Under the pieces are notes generated by a model that ran no database searches, was not told where the DNA came from, and saw nothing but the letters and a program-made list of their open reading frames with translations. Made by a program: the position numbers and the translations under genes. 64,000 nt of DNA, taken from NCBI GenBank assembly GCA_963969395.1, contig OZ017800.1:22538479-22602478 (forward strand). Direction: 5' to 3'. Of this stretch, positions 60,581 through 64,000 are shown in pieces (within the stretch, counting starts at the first letter, position 1; each line of letters starts with the position of its first letter). This DNA is from Pseudoscleropodium purum. Its lineage: Eukaryota; Streptophyta; Bryopsida; Hypnales; Brachytheciaceae.

Positions 60581-63128
60581 TGGGACTGCTGCTGCGTCGG
60601 CTGCGTCGTCGGCTGCTGCTGCTGCTGCGATTGCTGCTCTTGGCGTTGACCTTGCCACATGGTCATAGAGCTTGACTCAGCCCCTCCTAATCCAAAACCT
60701 CGCAATAGGGAAGTGTTGCTGGCTGTGGCGCCCATTTGAGCAGCTTTCTGCAGCAAAGCCGTTGCAGACATTTGTGCAGAGGCAGTATGCTGCTGCTGTT
60801 GCTGCTGAGGATTGAAAAGTGGCGACACTGAGTTCAGGGTTCCAACGCCATTGGTTTTCCCTGAAGTAGAATTGGTCGTCAATCCAGCTGAAGAAGTTGG
60901 GGACAGCCCAGCGGCAGTCGACCCTCGCTCCATACGGTTAGCTCCTGCTGTGAAATCTGAAAATCCCGAGATACCCATGCCAGCAGTAGCTCCACTCTGT
61001 GACGGACTAGACCCTTGGAGTCCTTGCAGTCCATTTCCAGATGCAAATAAATGAGCGAACATGCTTCCAGACGGTCCTAGAGGAAGGTGACCACTTGAAG
61101 GTCTAGGTGCCTGTGGCACTTCGTAGTCAAGTGCATTCATCATTCCCGGTAGCCCCGAACCACCCGGCATCCCTTTGTGGGCCTGCAACAGAAATGGAGG
61201 ATTGCAATCTGAGCCAGACAACAGCTGGTGCATGTGCTGCTGAGGACCAGCAGGACCTGGGCCAGGTCCTAACCAAAGCGATAATCCAGTGCCAGTTCTA
61301 GAGACAGTACCAGAGCCGGGAACACTCCAACGAGGTAGCAGGGAGTGACCACCCTCACTCAAACCACTTAAACCAGCCATGGACGGTGGCAAACCGCCAG
61401 GCCTAGATGATAACGGGACCACGGAAGTCAAAGGATCCCCACTCATACGACCCACGTTATTACCGTGAGGAGAGGAAGGAGCCCCCATGACTGACATGGA
61501 AGACGAACCTGGACCCACAAGGCCATCAGGTTGTCCACCACCCTGCTTTCCAGCGGATACTCGGGCACTCTCTTCTGCCAGAGCATCGCAAAAAGCTCGG
61601 TGGGTAATAAAACTGTCGCGCCTGCAATATTATCAAAGACCGCAAAATCAGTTATCACATGTATAACGCTCACAAACATATCTCAATCAACAAAGTGCGC
61701 GTCAAAATGCAGAAATACAGTGCAGAATCTATAGTTCTAGATGACTGCAATTGCACTCGCAGAAGCAAGATAATCCAATGGAAACACACAGTTCAGGATA
61801 TTCGGTCAATTGACACAATTGACCTAGGAATGTCTGACCTTAAGCCATTGAAGAGATACACTTAAATGCAAAGATCGACATGAGGGAAGGACTGACCTGG
61901 AAAATAAGGTACCACAATCGCAGCGGTACTCTCGAGTACCACAAGTCTTAGAGTGGGCCTTCCAGTCGGATTGAACAGCGTATCTCTTAGAGCACTTGTC
62001 ACACTTCCACTTCTTCTCACCGTGCTTTCGGCAAAAGTGTTTTTTAATACCAGTCAAGTCGCCCAGAGCACGCGACGGGTCGTGATGCACACAAGAGGGC
62101 TCAGGGCAGATGTAGACGCGCTTCCGAACCTCCTTGCTGGTCCGTTGCCGCAGCTTCCAGGGCAAGTTGTGTCCGCGCCGGTGTAACTGCAGGTTCTGGT
62201 CTCGCTGAAACCCCTTGTTACAAATTTCGCACACGAATCGATTCGTGGCCATCAATGTTTTTGGTGACAACGCTATCACCTCCGCGTCAGGGTCTGCAAT
62301 ATCCAAAACATTCAAAATTGTTGATATCATTAACTCAAATTTTTAACTCGACCGTAGAGATACGTTACAGAACAGAATGTTCCTTACATGTCTTATGACC
62401 TTCCAATTCATCCTCTAAATCGCTCTACTCTGAGACCAAGTGCCGCGGAGAACCAGTTTCCAACGTCCTAAAACATACCCCATCAGCTCCACATGTACTG
62501 CGCTACCGTGAACTCATCAGAATCATATTTGAGGTGACCAATAGTTGGCTCCCGTAAAGGGAGCAAGACACACAATCGGCAGCTGGGAAAATCTCACGGC
62601 AGTCTCGTGGTGTGGAGACAACACGAGATTCCAACAGCAAGATGTCACGTACATCTCCAGTACATTTAAAGATACTGGGGCCAAAGAGACCGGAAGTCAT
62701 TACGTGAGCTGCAGTTCAGCTTCAATATTTAATCCAACAGTTAGACATACAAATTAAACTAGCGAAACGGAAGTGCTTAAACATTTTCGACAGATGGAAA
62801 TGTGCTCATGTTGATCTCAGAAAGAATGGAACCAAATCCTAAAAAAGCTAGTTTCCTACGCAGAAACGATGCGAGCGTAGTGCGAAGGTGGTTGCAGCAC
62901 CCTAGGAAGAAGTAGTAACATGAGCGCACCTGGAGTACCCGGAAGATTCCGCTTGCGTTTGACAGCAACAGCAAGAGGCTGACCACTTGAGACCGTAACG
63001 GTGGTCGTAGTGGGGGTGGCTGGGGTGGACGATGTCGGCGGCATCCCAGGATTGGTGCCATCGGTGCGGTTGCCAGAAGACACACTCGCCTCGCCAGCTG
63101 ATGCGCTGGTTAAGTTGGACAATGTCAT
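59800..63128 (-). CDS. IDD (INDETERMINATE DOMAIN) zinc-finger transcription factor
   Basis: Three coding exons: 63128-62930, 62293-61897 and 61621-59800. Both introns have GT...AG borders, and the total is 2418 bp (805 residues plus stop). The ATG at 63128 is the first in its frame; upstream codons are open but have no ATG. Residues 58-66 hold the basic KRKRNLPGTP signal. Four fingers follow: C88/C91/H104/H108; C129/C134 with the HHDPSRALGDLTGIKKH segment; C164/C167/H180/C184; and C191/C193/H206/C210. The IDD-specific MSATALLQKAAQMGAT block is at 483-498, a very long Gln-rich tract at about 520-605, and TRDFLGVG near 738. IDD proteins are nuclear DNA-binding regulators that in other plants partner with DELLA and GRAS proteins. 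Intact and probably expressed. Orthology within the family cannot be set from this sequence. Confidence 0.95.
60435..60640 (-). repeat. CAG/CAA polyglutamine-coding repeat in the IDD gene
   Basis: Mixed CAG and CAA codons give one nearly pure run of about 25 Gln and several shorter runs broken by His, Ser and Pro. Codon mixing suggests a selected or stable tract rather than a fresh slippage product. Confidence 0.9.
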
Positions 63129-64000
63129 TTCCTCTTCTACTTGCTGCCTCTTCACTGTGACGGGGAGGATCCCGGCAAGAGCGCAAGGGGCGTCTGGCGC
63201 CCCGATACCAGTGGAAGCTAGGGGAGATGCACCAAAGCCGCCGCTGAGAGCAGCTGACAACACCAAACCTGAGCTGCTGCCGCAGGTGTGCTCTTGTCGC
63301 GCATCAGGCTCTCCCCTGGCTGCGCTCCTCACTGGCGGTCCTCCAGCACACGGGAGCGCCGTCGCAACCAACAAACTAACGCGGTGATTCCTCACCACCG
63401 CACCCCTTGCTTCCCGTTCACTACCTTCCTATGCGCCCTGGCTGGCACAATGGGCACAAATTGCATCGTCGCCAGCGCCTCCTCACGCACTTTCCTCGGC
63501 CCCCGAAGACTGCAGGCGCCGTCGTCCCAACGGCCGCGGCTGCAGAGCGAGTTCGCTGCTACTCCTACCTCTTCGTCCGCCCCTAGAGCAACAAGCCACA
63601 GAACAGGACCGCGGTCCCGGGCAAATGACGACGGGTCTCCGCAACTGTCCGCATCCATGCCGGAGCCTGCTCACGATGCAAGCCAGCGCCTACGCACAGC
63701 ACTCTGCGCCTCATTCTCTAAGCACCCCGCCCAGCGCAGCGCACCGCAGCGGGAGGGGAGGGAAGGAGGCGGAAGTGGGGGGACTGGGGGACGAAGGAAT
63801 CTACCCAGGCCAAGAGGATGCGGGAGGGAGGGGAGCCAAACCTCCAAAAACAGTCTTTCAAAGATGACGACAAAAGGAAGCGCAAGAGCAGGCCCTGGCC
63901 GGACGTAAGGAAGAGTCGAAGAGAGAGAAAAGAAAGAGAGAGAGACTGAGAGACTGAGTGGGAGGAAGGAGAGACAGAACGGAGACGGAGAAGAAGACGA
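63129..64000 (-). promoter_or_regulatory. IDD 5' leader and promoter-proximal region
   Basis: GC-richer sequence without an ATG in the main frame. Near 63910-63960 the minus strand is strongly CT-rich (TCTCTCTTTCTT type), typical of plant 5' UTRs. Transcription start and any upstream intron cannot be placed. Confidence 0.5.

Noticed and set aside
60411..60675. Poly-Ala and poly-Leu frames opposite the IDD gene
   Set aside because: Shadows of the CAG/CAA repeat in other frames.
62856..63398. Longer N-terminus for the IDD protein, beginning near 63398
   Set aside because: The upstream codon is GTG and no ATG occurs before 63128 in that frame; the segment is better read as 5' UTR.

Overview
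The window is nuclear DNA from a land plant with a large, repeat-rich genome. The anchor is a complete INDETERMINATE DOMAIN (IDD) zinc-finger gene at the right end (59.8-63.1 kb, minus strand), a plant-specific family with its usual exon layout. The DUF7869-type and DUF4371/hAT-type transposase relics seem to me most typical of ferns, lycophytes, bryophytes and gymnosperms, so a non-angiosperm is my best guess. The sequence alone does not settle this.

Layout. 0.5-3.4 kb: decayed DUF7869 transposase-like gene (+). 4.8-8.6 kb: protein-kinase-like mobile unit (-). 8.8-10.1 kb: gene with a Gly/Ser/Tyr-rich tail (-). 10.3-13.6 kb: AT-rich core flanked by CpG-rich CGGACG tracts. 13.8-17.2 kb: long coiled-coil/RING-H2 gene (+). 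18.1-23.1 kb: large inverted repeat carrying two more kinase-like copies. 23.3-26.6 kb: 3.3-kb element with LTR-like ends and a gag-like ORF. 26.7-29.6 kb: second, nearly identical AT core. 29.9-36.9 kb: BED/hAT transposase gene broken by an inverted second copy of the 3.3-kb element and by a small MITE. 38.9-43.6 kb: a second, older hAT lineage (DUF4371-like) between two direct repeats related to the 3.3-kb element. 43.6-59 kb: AT-rich decayed DNA with several MITEs, four of them at TTAA sites or apparent TTAA sites. 59.8-64 kb: the IDD gene and its leader.

How the parts fit. The left 37 kb is not a random pile. From AT core 1 the same order runs outward in both directions: CpG-rich CGGACG tract, TATA box, a gene with a shared ~110-residue N-terminal domain (GSY-tailed on one side, RING-tailed on the other), an AT spacer, another CpG tract, and a kinase-like gene in the same direction. 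AT core 2 has a kinase-like gene on one side and a hAT transposase on the other. The TATA-to-ATG distance is about 220-250 bp in all these genes. A GC-rich MITE family with hAT-type ends (CARGGTTGAC, 8-bp target duplications) shares the CGGACG motif and is inserted repeatedly in these genes. This suggests a multi-gene mobile system, possibly hAT-linked, that carries kinase-like, RING and low-complexity proteins and is now decayed. That reading is inference; nested independent transposons are the main alternative.

Nearly every transposon gene has in-frame stops but an otherwise continuous frame. Removing the nested insertions by their target duplications brings the flanking frames back into register in the cases checked.
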